Under the pieces are notes generated by a model. That model was given only the letters and a program-made list of their open reading frames with translations, was not told the origin of the DNA and searched no databases. This document shows positions 42,608 to 50,445 of a DNA stretch of 64,000 bases, in pieces; the stretch's first letter is position 1; each line of letters begins with the position of its first letter. The stretch is from JAPKZH01 sp963715635 (GTDB lineage Bacteria; Acidobacteriota; Aminicenantia; Aminicenantales; UBA4085): assembly GCA_963715635.1 (NCBI GenBank), contig OY970261.1, positions 868,001 through 932,000 on the forward strand. The letters are read 5' to 3'. The translations under genes were made by a program, and so were the position numbers.

Positions 42608-43639
42608 TCACCTGATGAAATCTTCCGGGTCCTCATCCCGGAAGCACGAGATCAGCGCCGGTTTTTCCGGGTCGAAGCCCACGTCATAGCCGAAGAGAAG
42701 CTTGGCCTCTTTTTCCAGCTTCTTGTTGAGCATGCGCAGCGGAATATTGACCGGGCAGGCCCGCTCGCACTCGCCGCAGTCGATGCAGCGGCCGGCGAGA
42801 TGGATCGCCCGGACCATATGATAGAAAATGTTTTCGGAGATGACGGGAGATTTGTCGAGCCACTTGAGCTTCTGGGCTTTCTCCTCCGCCGTCGTGTCGG
42901 GGCTGACGGCGAACGTGATTGTGTCGGCCACGCACTCGTCGCAGTAGCACATCGGGCAGACCGAACGGCAGCCGTAGCAGCGGATGCATTTCTCGAGCTG
43001 TTCGCTCCAGAATTTCCACCGATCTTTGGAAGAAAGGGTTTCGATTTTCTCGACAGAGCCGAAGGGATGGGACACGGTGCGCTTGGTCTTTTCACCGAGC
43101 AGGACGTCAAAGACGATCGGAAAATTGGCGATGCATTCGAGACATCGGTCGGCCATGATTTCGGAAGCCGGGAGGTTGACCGTTCCCTCCTCGGTCGTGA
43201 CGGCGAAATTCTCGTCCGGGCCGAATTCGACGTTTTTCGCCTTTTGGCCCTTGAGCTTCTTGGCCAGCTTCCGCTCGTCGATGACGCCGGTCGTTTCGCA
43301 GGAAACGCCGATGATATGGACGTCCTTGCGGTCGATGAATTTTTCTTGGAGCAAGATGACAATCGCCCGGCTGTCGCAGCCCTTGACCATGACGCCGACG
43401 GGCCTCGTATCGGGATTCTTCTGTTGGGCTTTTCGCCGTTTTTCGTCGACAACGAACCGGACGAGGTTATGATAGCAGGTTGGGCCCCAGATGATCTTGT
43501 CCACGTCCTCCGGCTTCTTGATGAAAACGGGGTTGGCCTTCCAGCCGTCCGCGCCCAGCTCATAGGCGATGATATATTTGACTTTGCCGCTCTCAAGCAG
43601 CTTCTTGGCTTCAGCCCTGACGTCTTCGTGCTTAACCAT
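42608..43639 (-). CDS. flxC: FlxC-like 4Fe-4S electron-transfer subunit
   Basis: A 343-residue protein related to flxB and to F420-hydrogenase-beta-like proteins: VMVKGCDSRAIVILLQEKFI, ADRCLECIANFP, then CIRCYGCRSVCPMCYCDEC and CIDCGECERACPVNIPL as cluster sites. It lies between flxD (8-bp overlap) and flxB (4-bp gap). In FlxABCD-HdrABC complexes this subunit passes electrons toward MvhD/FlxD and HdrA. All cluster Cys residues are present. Confidence 0.85.
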   Translation of the reverse strand: MVKHEDVRAEAKKLLESGKVKYIIAYELGADGWKANPVFIKKPEDVDKIIWGPTCYHNLVRFVVDEKRRKAQQKNPDTRPVGVMVKGCDSRAIVILLQEKFIDRKDVHIIGVSCETTGVIDERKLAKKLKGQKAKNVEFGPDENFAVTTEEGTVNLPASEIMADRCLECIANFPIVFDVLLGEKTKRTVSHPFGSVEKIETLSSKDRWKFWSEQLEKCIRCYGCRSVCPMCYCDECVADTITFAVSPDTTAEEKAQKLKWLDKSPVISENIFYHMVRAIHLAGRCIDCGECERACPVNIPLRMLNKKLEKEAKLLFGYDVGFDPEKPALISCFRDEDPEDFIR

Positions 43640-44060
43640 TGAGCTCTCTCCTCAGCTTGGTCTGTGGGCCGAGCGGCTTGAGTTCTTTCACCAGCGCCTT
43701 GATGACCTGAGTGTATTTCTGGCCTTCCGCCGCGGAAACCCAGGACATCTGGAACCGCTGCGGCTCGAGGCCCAGGTGCTCGAGCAGCTTCTTGACGAGC
43801 AAGAGCTTGCGGCGGGCGTACATATTTCCCTTGATGTAGTGACAGTCGCCCGGGTGGCAGCCGGAGACGAGGACCCCGTCAGCACCTCGGTTGAAAGCCT
43901 CGAAGATATAAAGCGGCGAGACGCTTCCCGAACACATGACCTGGATCGGAATGACGTTGGCGGGGTATTCCATGCGCGAAACGCCGGCCAGGTCCGAGCC
44001 TGCCGACGAGCACCACTTGCAGAGAAAAGCGACGATTTTCGGTTCGAATTCCTCGGTCAT
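43632..44060 (-). CDS. flxD: MvhD/FlxD-type iron-sulfur subunit
   Basis: A 142-residue MvhD-family protein: KIVAFLCKWCSSAGSDLAG, VMCSGSVSPLYIFEAFNRGA and VSGCHPGDCHYIKGN with the conserved Cys residues of its 2Fe-2S site, and the C-terminal RFQMSWVSAAEGQKY. MvhD joins the NADH or hydrogenase module to HdrA. A longer frame upstream would overlap hdrA; the ATG at 44060, 2 bp after the hdrA stop, is chosen. Confidence 0.92.
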   Translation of the reverse strand: MTEEFEPKIVAFLCKWCSSAGSDLAGVSRMEYPANVIPIQVMCSGSVSPLYIFEAFNRGADGVLVSGCHPGDCHYIKGNMYARRKLLLVKKLLEHLGLEPQRFQMSWVSAAEGQKYTQVIKALVKELKPLGPQTKLRRELNG

Positions 44061-44062
44061 CC

Positions 44063-46015
44063 TCAGCCTCCCAGGCACGCTAAGATCATCTCCTGGACCT
44101 GATTCTGGGTCAGGTTCTTCACCTGGATAGCGGCCCTCAAACAGGTGGCGGAGCAGGTCCCGCAGCCTTCGCACAGAACCTCATTGACTTCGACTTTCCC
44201 GTCCTTGAAGGAGATGGCGTCATAGGGGCAGACCGCGACACACATGCCGCATCCCGTGCAGAGATTCTTGAGGACTTTGGCCACGGTGGGCGAGTGGTAG
44301 AGCCGCTCCTGGGACAGGATGCCGATCGCCTTGGAGGCGGCGCCGCTGGCCTGGGCCACCGCCTCGGGAATATCCTTGGGGGCCTGGGCCGCTCCGGCCA
44401 AGAACATCCCGGCCGTCACACTCTCGACCGGCCTCAGCTTGGGGTGGGCTTCGGCCAGGAAGCCGTCTTTGTCCACGCCGAGCTTGAGCTTCTTGGCCAG
44501 CTCCTGGGCGCCCTGGGAGGGCCGCATGGCCTGGGCCAGGACGACCATATCGGCATCGATTTCGATTGGCTTTCCGGAGAGTGTATCGACGCCCCAGACC
44601 TTGATCTTTCCATTTTCTTCGAAGATTTTGGAGACCTTGCCGCGGAGATAAATGACGCCGTCTTCCTCTACGGCGCGCTGGACGAACTCCTCGTAGCCCT
44701 TGCCGCCTGAGCGGACGTCGATGTAGAAGACATAGGCCTGTCCGTCATGGACATGGTGTTTATAGAGCATGGCGTGCTTGGCCGTGTACATGCAGCAGAT
44801 CTTGGAACAGTAAGCGCAGTGAAGCTCGGGGTCGCGGGAGCCGGAGCACTGGATGAACACCACTTCCTTAGGCTCCTTGTGGTCGGACGGACGCAGGACT
44901 TTTCCCTGGGTCGGACCGGAGGCGGAGCAGAGCCGCTCGAACTGGAGGCCGTCGAGGACATCGGCGTATTTGCCGTAGCCGTATTCAGCCATATTTTCTT
45001 TATCGTAGAGGTCGAAGCCTGTGGCGACGATGATGGCTCCGACTTCTTCTTCGATGATCTCGGGCTTCATGTCATAATTGATGGCCTTGACCTTGCAGAC
45101 GTCGGCGCACTTTCCGCAGGCGATGGTCGTAAAAGGATCGGGGCAGTTCTTGTCATCGAGCGTATAGGACGCCGGGATGGCTTGGGGGAAAGGAATGTAG
45201 ATCGCCCGGCGCCCGGTCAATCCCACGTCGAACTCGTTGGGAACAACGATGGGGCAGACCTTAGTGCATTCGTCGCAGAGGTTGCATTTGGCTGGATCGA
45301 CGTACGTAGGCTTCTTGAGGATTTTGACTTTGAAGTTGCCGACGTAGCCGGTCACTTCCTGGACTTCGCTATAAGTCATGAGCTTGATGTTGGGATGCTT
45401 GGAGACCTCGACCATTTTCGGAGTCAGGATGCACTGGGAACAGTCAAGGGTGGGGAACGTTTCCGAGAGCTGGCTCATATGGCCGCCGATCGAAGGGGAA
45501 CGTTCGACGACAATCACCTTGTAGCCGGCGTTGGCCAGGTCGAGCGCCGACTGGATGCCCGAGATGCCGCCGCCGATGACGAGCGCTTTCCGGGTGACGG
45601 GGACACTGATCGGCTCGAGCGACTCATTTTTCTGGACCTTCTTGACCGCGCTTTTGGTCAGGTGGGCCGCTTTGTGGGTCGCCTTGCTCTTGTCTTTGTG
45701 GACCCAGGAGCACTGCTCGCGGATGTTGGCGATCTCGCATTTGAAGGAGTTGATGCCGGCCCGCTTGGCGGCGTTGCGGAACGTGGTCTCGTGGAGGTTC
45801 GGGGAGCAGCAGGCGACGACGATGCTGTCCAGCTTCTTGTCCTTAATGGCCTGCTCGATCATGTTCTGTCCGGGGTCGGAGCACATGTAGACGTAGTCCA
45901 CCGAGTGGGCGACGCCCGGCTCTTTGGCCAGCTCCGCAGCGACGCTTTTCACGTCGACGGTGCCGGCAATGTTGATGCCGCAGTGGCAGATGAATATCCC
46001 TGTGCGTTTTTTCAT
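44063..46015 (-). CDS. hdrA: Heterodisulfide reductase subunit A-like FAD protein
   Basis: A 650-residue HdrA: N-terminal IFICHCGINIAGTVD, FAD site ALVIGGGISGIQSALDLANA, the inserted ferredoxin CNLCDECTKVCPIVV, HdrA-typical QCSGSRDPELHCAYCSKICC and two C-terminal 4Fe-4S motifs CTGCGMCVAVCPYDAI and CEGCGTCSATCLRAAI. HdrA carries the bifurcating flavin. In this bacterium there is no sign of coenzyme M/B chemistry, so it serves another electron acceptor. It is embedded between korC (3 bp) and flxD (2 bp). Confidence 0.95.
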   Translation of the reverse strand: MKKRTGIFICHCGINIAGTVDVKSVAAELAKEPGVAHSVDYVYMCSDPGQNMIEQAIKDKKLDSIVVACCSPNLHETTFRNAAKRAGINSFKCEIANIREQCSWVHKDKSKATHKAAHLTKSAVKKVQKNESLEPISVPVTRKALVIGGGISGIQSALDLANAGYKVIVVERSPSIGGHMSQLSETFPTLDCSQCILTPKMVEVSKHPNIKLMTYSEVQEVTGYVGNFKVKILKKPTYVDPAKCNLCDECTKVCPIVVPNEFDVGLTGRRAIYIPFPQAIPASYTLDDKNCPDPFTTIACGKCADVCKVKAINYDMKPEIIEEEVGAIIVATGFDLYDKENMAEYGYGKYADVLDGLQFERLCSASGPTQGKVLRPSDHKEPKEVVFIQCSGSRDPELHCAYCSKICCMYTAKHAMLYKHHVHDGQAYVFYIDVRSGGKGYEEFVQRAVEEDGVIYLRGKVSKIFEENGKIKVWGVDTLSGKPIEIDADMVVLAQAMRPSQGAQELAKKLKLGVDKDGFLAEAHPKLRPVESVTAGMFLAGAAQAPKDIPEAVAQASGAASKAIGILSQERLYHSPTVAKVLKNLCTGCGMCVAVCPYDAISFKDGKVEVNEVLCEGCGTCSATCLRAAIQVKNLTQNQVQEMILACLGG

Positions 46016-46018
46016 CGG

Positions 46019-46582
46019 TTAACCTTTCGGCTGGTCTTTTTCTTTTTTCAACGCCTCCCGGCCGTGCTCGTAGCCTCGGTCGAAGGCTTTGATATTCAGA
46101 TCCAGAAAGCGCTTGGGGACGAGGCCCGGCAGGGCTTTCTTCATGGCTTCGGGAGTGACGGCTTTGGAGATGGCCGTGAAAAAGCCGAGCATGACCAGGT
46201 TGGCGAAGACGCGGTTGCCCAGTTCTTCGGCGAAGCGGGTCGAGGGGACGCTGAAGACCCTGATTTTTCCGCGGGCGGGTTTGAGCTTGACCAGGTCCGT
46301 GTCGATGATCAGAACGCCGTCTTCGCGCAGGTCCGGCTCGTATTTGTCGTAGGCTTCCTGGGACATCGAGACCAGGATCTCCGGCTTGGTGATATAGGGA
46401 TAGAGAACCCTGTCTTCGGAGACTACCACCTGGGAGCTGCAGGCGCTTCCCCGCGCTTCCGGGCCGAAGCTTTGGGTCATGGTTGCGTATTTATTGTCGA
46501 AGAGAGAGATCGCTTTTCCCGTAATCAGGCCGCAGCGGATGATGCCCTGCCCGCCAAAACCCGAGAATCTTATTTCGGTCAT
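46019..46582 (-). CDS. korC: 2-oxoacid:ferredoxin oxidoreductase gamma subunit
   Basis: A 187-residue gamma-subunit domain: EIRFSGFGGQGIIRCGLITG at the N terminus, SFGPEARGSACSSQVVVS and later NLVMLGFFTAISKAVTPEAM. This domain binds CoA-side elements in the 2-oxoglutarate/2-oxoisovalerate family. It follows korB by 2 bp. With alpha, beta and delta it completes a four-subunit enzyme. Confidence 0.94.
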   Translation of the reverse strand: MTEIRFSGFGGQGIIRCGLITGKAISLFDNKYATMTQSFGPEARGSACSSQVVVSEDRVLYPYITKPEILVSMSQEAYDKYEPDLREDGVLIIDTDLVKLKPARGKIRVFSVPSTRFAEELGNRVFANLVMLGFFTAISKAVTPEAMKKALPGLVPKRFLDLNIKAFDRGYEHGREALKKEKDQPKG

Positions 46583-46584
46583 GG

Positions 46585-47451
46585 TTACTCTCCGTAGGGA
46601 ACGTATTTATCGCCCAGCGCCTTTTTCATATGGGTGTTCATGCATTCGAGGAAAGGCGGTTTTTCTCTGTCCACGAACTTGCCGACGATCATTTTGCCTT
46701 GATACCCGATGTCCAGAGTCCGCGTGTCGGCGCCGTGCCGGATCTCGGAGTTGTCGTGATAATACTTGAGAAGGTTCAGCCCGTCGCCAAGCCTGTTGCG
46801 GCGGGCGTATAGAGTGACGCAGGGAGCGATGACTTCGATGAACCGGAAGCCTTTTTTCTGAAAGGCCTCCTGGATGGACATCGTCACCCGGCGGATATGG
46901 AGGCAAGTCCAGCGGGCGACATAGGTGGCGCCGCAGGCATCGGCCAGGTAGGGGAGGCTGAAGGGATATTCAAAATTTCCGTAGGGAGCGGTGGAGAGGT
47001 TGGCATTGATGGGTGAAGTGGCCGCCACCTGGCCTCCGGTCATGGCGTAGTTGAAGTTGTTGACGCAGATGACCAGGATATCCATGTTGCGGCGGGCGGC
47101 ATGGACAAAATGATTGCCGCCGATGCCGACGATATCCCCATCCCCGCTGAAGACGACGACCTGCATCTCGGGGTTGCCAAGTTTCAACCCGGTGGCGAAG
47201 GGAATAGCCCGGCCGTGGGTGGAATGGAACGAGTCCAGTTTGACATAGCCGGCCACTCGGCCCGTGCAGCCGATTCCGGAAACGACGGCGACCTTGTTGA
47301 GGTCAATCTCGCTTTTGCGGAGGGCGTCTGCGAACGACGTGACGACAACGCCGATCCCGCAGCCCGAGCACCAGATGTGCGGGAGGCGGTCCATTCTGAG
47401 GAAATCTTCCATCGGATTCTTGGCTTCTTGGGCTTTGACGTCCTTGCTCAT
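46585..47451 (-). CDS. korB: 2-oxoacid:ferredoxin oxidoreductase beta subunit (TPP binding)
   Basis: A 288-residue TPP-binding subunit: WCSGCGIGVVVTSFADAL, SGIGCTGRVAGYVKLDSFHS, THGRAIPFATGLKLGNPEM, the TPP motif GDGDIVGIGGNHFVHAARRN and NNFNYAMTGGQVAATSP. The Cys residues expected to hold a 4Fe-4S cluster are visible (WCSGCG and a later Cys). The residues resemble 2-oxoglutarate-type KorB, but neighbours in the family use other 2-oxoacids, so the substrate is only probable. Overlaps korA by 4 bp. Confidence 0.93.
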   Translation of the reverse strand: MSKDVKAQEAKNPMEDFLRMDRLPHIWCSGCGIGVVVTSFADALRKSEIDLNKVAVVSGIGCTGRVAGYVKLDSFHSTHGRAIPFATGLKLGNPEMQVVVFSGDGDIVGIGGNHFVHAARRNMDILVICVNNFNYAMTGGQVAATSPINANLSTAPYGNFEYPFSLPYLADACGATYVARWTCLHIRRVTMSIQEAFQKKGFRFIEVIAPCVTLYARRNRLGDGLNLLKYYHDNSEIRHGADTRTLDIGYQGKMIVGKFVDREKPPFLECMNTHMKKALGDKYVPYGE

Positions 47452-48614
47452 TTCGCTGCCTCCTTGATGGCCTTGAGGATATCCTCGGGATCGTGAACCC
47501 AGCCGCCGCAGTGGGGGACAAGGATGGCGGGTGCCTTTCCCGCCGCCGCCCGCTCCACTTCCAGGACCATCTGTCCGTAGTTGATCTCCGGCACCACGAA
47601 GGCTTTGACCTTCTGGGCCAGCGCTTTGATCCGCTTTTCGGGAAAGGGCCAGACCGTGATCAGCCTTAAGGTTCCGACCTTGATACCGGCTTTGCGGGCC
47701 AATTGGACGGCCCTGTAGGCGACACGGGATGTAATACCGTAAGAGACGACCACGACTTCGGCATGGTCGGTCTGGTCTTCTTCGAATTTTATGATCTTAT
47801 CGGCGTTCTGGGTGATTTTATCGTTGAGATGTCGGACGACCCAATCCTGGCATTCGGCATTGATGACGGGGTAGCCCCGCTCGTCGTGGGTCAGGCCCGT
47901 CGTGTGGAAGCGGTATCCGTCGCCCGCCTTCACCATAAAAGGAATCATATCCTTATCGGGCTTGTAGGGAAGGTATTTCTCCTTAGGGCCTTCGTACCAC
48001 TTTCTATCGACAACCTCAATCTTGTCCGCCGGCGGGATGACCACTTTCTCGTGCATGTGTCCCACGCACTCATCCGTCATGACGAACGTCGGAACCCGGT
48101 ATGTCTCCGAGAGGTTGAAGGCCTGGATGGTGAGGTCGAAACATTCCTGGGGCGAGTCGGGGGAGAGGGCGATGATCTTGTAATCGCCGTGCGAACCCCA
48201 GCGGACCTGCATCATATCTTGCTGGCCGACCAGGGTGGGAAGACCGGTCGAAGGGCCGCCTCTTTGGACATTCGCGATCACGATGGGCGCTTCCATCATG
48301 GCGGCCAAGCCAATGTTCTCCATCATCAAGGAAAAGCCCGGTCCCGAGGTCACGGTCATGGCTTTTTTCCCGGCCCAGGAGGCGCCGATGAGGGCCGTCA
48401 CGGAAGCGATCTCGTCTTCCATCTGGATGAAAATGCCTCCCACAAAGGGGATGCGTTCGGCGAACCGCTCGGCGGTTTCCGTGGATGGGGTGATCGGGTA
48501 GCCGGCAAAGAAGCGGCAGCCGGCGGCCAGCGCTCCCTCAGCGATGGCGAAATCGCCATCGAGGTAATGGGCTCCGGTCAAGACTCCTTTAGGGTCGACT
48601 TTCACTTTTTTCAC
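47448..48614 (-). CDS. korA: 2-oxoacid:ferredoxin oxidoreductase alpha subunit
   Basis: A 388-residue subunit starting at a GTG behind GGAGGAAGAA, inside the end of korD (26-bp overlap); the longer ATG frame into korD is not conserved. It shows GYPITPSTETAERFAERI, QMEDEIASVTALIGASWAGK, TSGPGFSLMMENIGLAAMME and QRGGPSTGLPT, hallmarks of the alpha subunit, and a C-terminal domain II (LRLITVWPFPEKRIKALA). With korB, korC and korD it oxidises a 2-oxoacid to acyl-CoA and CO2 with ferredoxin, or runs in reverse. Confidence 0.94.
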   Translation of the reverse strand: MKKVKVDPKGVLTGAHYLDGDFAIAEGALAAGCRFFAGYPITPSTETAERFAERIPFVGGIFIQMEDEIASVTALIGASWAGKKAMTVTSGPGFSLMMENIGLAAMMEAPIVIANVQRGGPSTGLPTLVGQQDMMQVRWGSHGDYKIIALSPDSPQECFDLTIQAFNLSETYRVPTFVMTDECVGHMHEKVVIPPADKIEVVDRKWYEGPKEKYLPYKPDKDMIPFMVKAGDGYRFHTTGLTHDERGYPVINAECQDWVVRHLNDKITQNADKIIKFEEDQTDHAEVVVVSYGITSRVAYRAVQLARKAGIKVGTLRLITVWPFPEKRIKALAQKVKAFVVPEINYGQMVLEVERAAAGKAPAILVPHCGGWVHDPEDILKAIKEAAK

Positions 48615-48879
48615 CTTCTTCCTCCTCGTCTTCCTTAAGGGTGACAAATAGGGCAAACTCGGGACAGATCGCTTCACAGAGCTGGCAGTAGCAGCAGTTG
48701 GGCTCGTCCTTGACATGCGGCGGGTGATAGCCCTTCTGGTTATATTCTTCGGAGAGCTCCAGGACGTTGCGCGGACAGTATTCCACGCAAAATCCGCACC
48801 CCTTGCACCGGTTCTTGTCGATGTGGATCGTTCCCTTTTTAGGTTTTAGATTGCCGAAATAAATTTTTCGTTCGGCCAT
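48589..48879 (-). CDS. korD: 2-oxoacid:ferredoxin oxidoreductase delta (ferredoxin-like) subunit
   Basis: A 96-residue ferredoxin: CKGCGFCVEYCPRNVLELS and CCYCQLCEAICPEFALFV give two 4Fe-4S clusters. The C-terminal tail is acidic (KEDEEEEGEKSE). It is the electron outlet of the Kor enzyme. It shares one base with hdrB (stop/start) and overlaps korA. Confidence 0.93.
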   Translation of the reverse strand: MAERKIYFGNLKPKKGTIHIDKNRCKGCGFCVEYCPRNVLELSEEYNQKGYHPPHVKDEPNCCYCQLCEAICPEFALFVTLKEDEEEEGEKSESRP

Positions 48880-49757
48880 TAGAGTAGTCCTTTTTGTTTT
48901 AAAACAGGCTTTGGGTCGATATAGTGGAGGTCAAGCCTCAGGGCTGACTCCGGGCAACCCAGGGAGATGGCCAGAAGCTGGCTGAAGTAAAGGACCGGAA
49001 TTTTTTTGAATTCGGAGTAAATCTCGGCCGCCTGCTTCTGCCGGCTGTCGAGATTGAAGGCGCAAAGCGGGCAGCTCATGGCCACAACGTCCGCTCCCTG
49101 CTTGCGGGCCGATGTCAGGATTTTATTGGTCCTTTCGGCGACGATCGAAGGATTGTCCACGGTCTGGTAAGAGGCGCAACACTCTGTTTTGTGGGGAAAA
49201 TCGACGGGCGTGGCGCCGAGCGTGGCAAAAAGGTTTTCCATGACCTGGGGATTTTCTACGTCATCCAGGCCGATCTCCTTGGGACGGACCAACAGGCAGC
49301 CGTAGTAGCTGGCCACCTTGAGATTGCTCAGCGGCTTGACCACTTTTTTCGCCAGGTTCTCGAACTTGACCTGGTCGCGCAGGATCTCGAGCAGGTGAAG
49401 GACCTTGACGTCCCCATGGTAGGCGATGTTTTCGGAGTCGATGAAATTATTGATCTTCTCCAGGCTGTCGGGGTCGCGCTTGACTCTTTCGTTGGCCCGT
49501 TTGAGCGTGTTGTAGCACATGGCGCAGGGCGTCATGACAGCGTCCGAGCCCGCCTGCCTGGTGCGGATCAGGTTGCGGATCGGGGCGACATGGTGGATCA
49601 GGTCGTCTGTAGCCAGGGAGAAGACCGTCCCGCAGCAGTTCCAGCGGTTGATCTCCTCGACCTCGATGCCGAGGGCCTTTAGCGAGCAGAGCGTCGAATC
49701 TTCAAAGTTTTTGGCATTGGTTTTTAAGGTGCAGCCGGGATAGTAGCTTATTTTCAT
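48879..49757 (-). CDS. hdrB: Heterodisulfide reductase subunit B-like protein
   Basis: A 292-residue protein with two CCG domains: YYPGCTLKTNAKNF ... NRWNCCGTVFSLAT and, in the second half, YYGCLLVRPKEIG ... KTECCASYQTV ... MSCPLCAFNLDSRQ. These cysteines bind the noncubane 4Fe-4S clusters that reduce disulfides in methanogen HdrB. Both CCG-type sites are intact, so disulfide or thiol chemistry, or passage of electrons to the fumarate reductase encoded in the same operon, is possible. Confidence 0.94.
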   Translation of the reverse strand: MKISYYPGCTLKTNAKNFEDSTLCSLKALGIEVEEINRWNCCGTVFSLATDDLIHHVAPIRNLIRTRQAGSDAVMTPCAMCYNTLKRANERVKRDPDSLEKINNFIDSENIAYHGDVKVLHLLEILRDQVKFENLAKKVVKPLSNLKVASYYGCLLVRPKEIGLDDVENPQVMENLFATLGATPVDFPHKTECCASYQTVDNPSIVAERTNKILTSARKQGADVVAMSCPLCAFNLDSRQKQAAEIYSEFKKIPVLYFSQLLAISLGCPESALRLDLHYIDPKPVLKQKGLL

Positions 49758-49814
49758 TATGATGATTCCCTATTGGTTGACATTTATATACGTATGGACG
49801 CATTCTCACGATCG

Positions 49815-50222
49815 TTAAGACGTATATTTTCGAAAACTGCTGATGAGGGCAATGGGCGGAACTTCTTCCTTTTCTTTATCCGTCAGCTTGGGGATCTTGA
49901 CGTAATCTTTTTTCTTGCGCAGCAAGATCTGCCTCAGGGCCTCCATGACCTCGGCGATCTTGATCCCCTTGGGGCAGCGGGCGTTGCAGGTGAAGCAGGA
50001 GGCGCAAACCCAGTAGGACTTGGATTGAAAGAGCTCCTCTTTCAGCCCCAATTGGACGAACCGGATGACCTGGTTGGGGAGGATGTCCATTTCGGTGACG
50101 GCGGGGCAGCCGGCCGAGCATTTCCCGCACTGGTAGCAGGCCAGGATATTTTGTCCGCTGAGTTCCTCGATTTTGGCGACGAATTGGTCTCGGACTTTTT
50201 TCTGAGATATGTTAACTCTCAT
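49815..50222 (-). CDS. hdrC: Heterodisulfide reductase subunit C-like ferredoxin
   Basis: A 135-residue protein with two 4Fe-4S motifs: ACYQCGKCSAGCPAVTEMDI and CASCFTCNARCPKGIKIAEV, the HdrC pattern. It transfers electrons from HdrA to HdrB. It is the first gene of the 13-gene operon, with a promoter candidate 80-105 bp upstream and 57 bp to hdrB, the largest gap in the operon. Confidence 0.93.
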   Translation of the reverse strand: MRVNISQKKVRDQFVAKIEELSGQNILACYQCGKCSAGCPAVTEMDILPNQVIRFVQLGLKEELFQSKSYWVCASCFTCNARCPKGIKIAEVMEALRQILLRKKKDYVKIPKLTDKEKEEVPPIALISSFRKYTS

Positions 50223-50298
50223 CGAACGTTCCCTTTCTCTTCACGAGATCGTTCTGCTGTCTTATCTATTACTATATAGCAGAAAAAGTAAAGGTTAC

Positions 50299-50327
50299 AG
50301 TTAAGCATAATTTGTAATTTCTGTCAA
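50299..50327 (-). promoter_or_regulatory. Candidate promoter of the hdr-kor-flx-frd operon
   Basis: On the minus strand TTGACA (50327-50322), 17-bp spacer ending in TGC, and TTAACT (50304-50299). The -35 box is perfect and the TGn just before the weaker -10 box makes an extended -10. A hairpin (gcggattttt/aaaaatccgc, 50367-50395) lies just upstream, between this promoter and the end of the previous gene, and may separate the two transcripts. Confidence 0.5.
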
Positions 50328-50445
50328 GAAATTTGCACCCGTTCAGGATATGCCGCTCATAGCCACGCGGATTTTTCGTTGCCAGAAAAATCCGCTCGGC
50401 CTCGTTCCCTATTTTTAGGGAATGAACCTTTTAAAATCCTTTTTG

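Noticed and set aside
40752..44060. Reading flxA-D as subunits of a NiFe hydrogenase or sulfhydrogenase
   Set aside because: No NiFe large or small subunit or maturation gene is present, and the neighbours are HdrABC; the Flx assignment fits better.
38536..48638. Long plus-strand frames (for example 38536-39978, 41572-42615, 42596-43642, 44747-46597, 47703-48638) opposite the operon
   Set aside because: They are antisense to well-recognised iron-sulfur and flavin enzymes and arise from GC-rich codon use; none has a recognisable motif or ribosome site.
50367..50395. Intrinsic terminator after the spermidine-synthase-like gene
   Set aside because: A good 10-bp palindrome exists but no T-run follows on the minus strand, so it is noted only as a hairpin.
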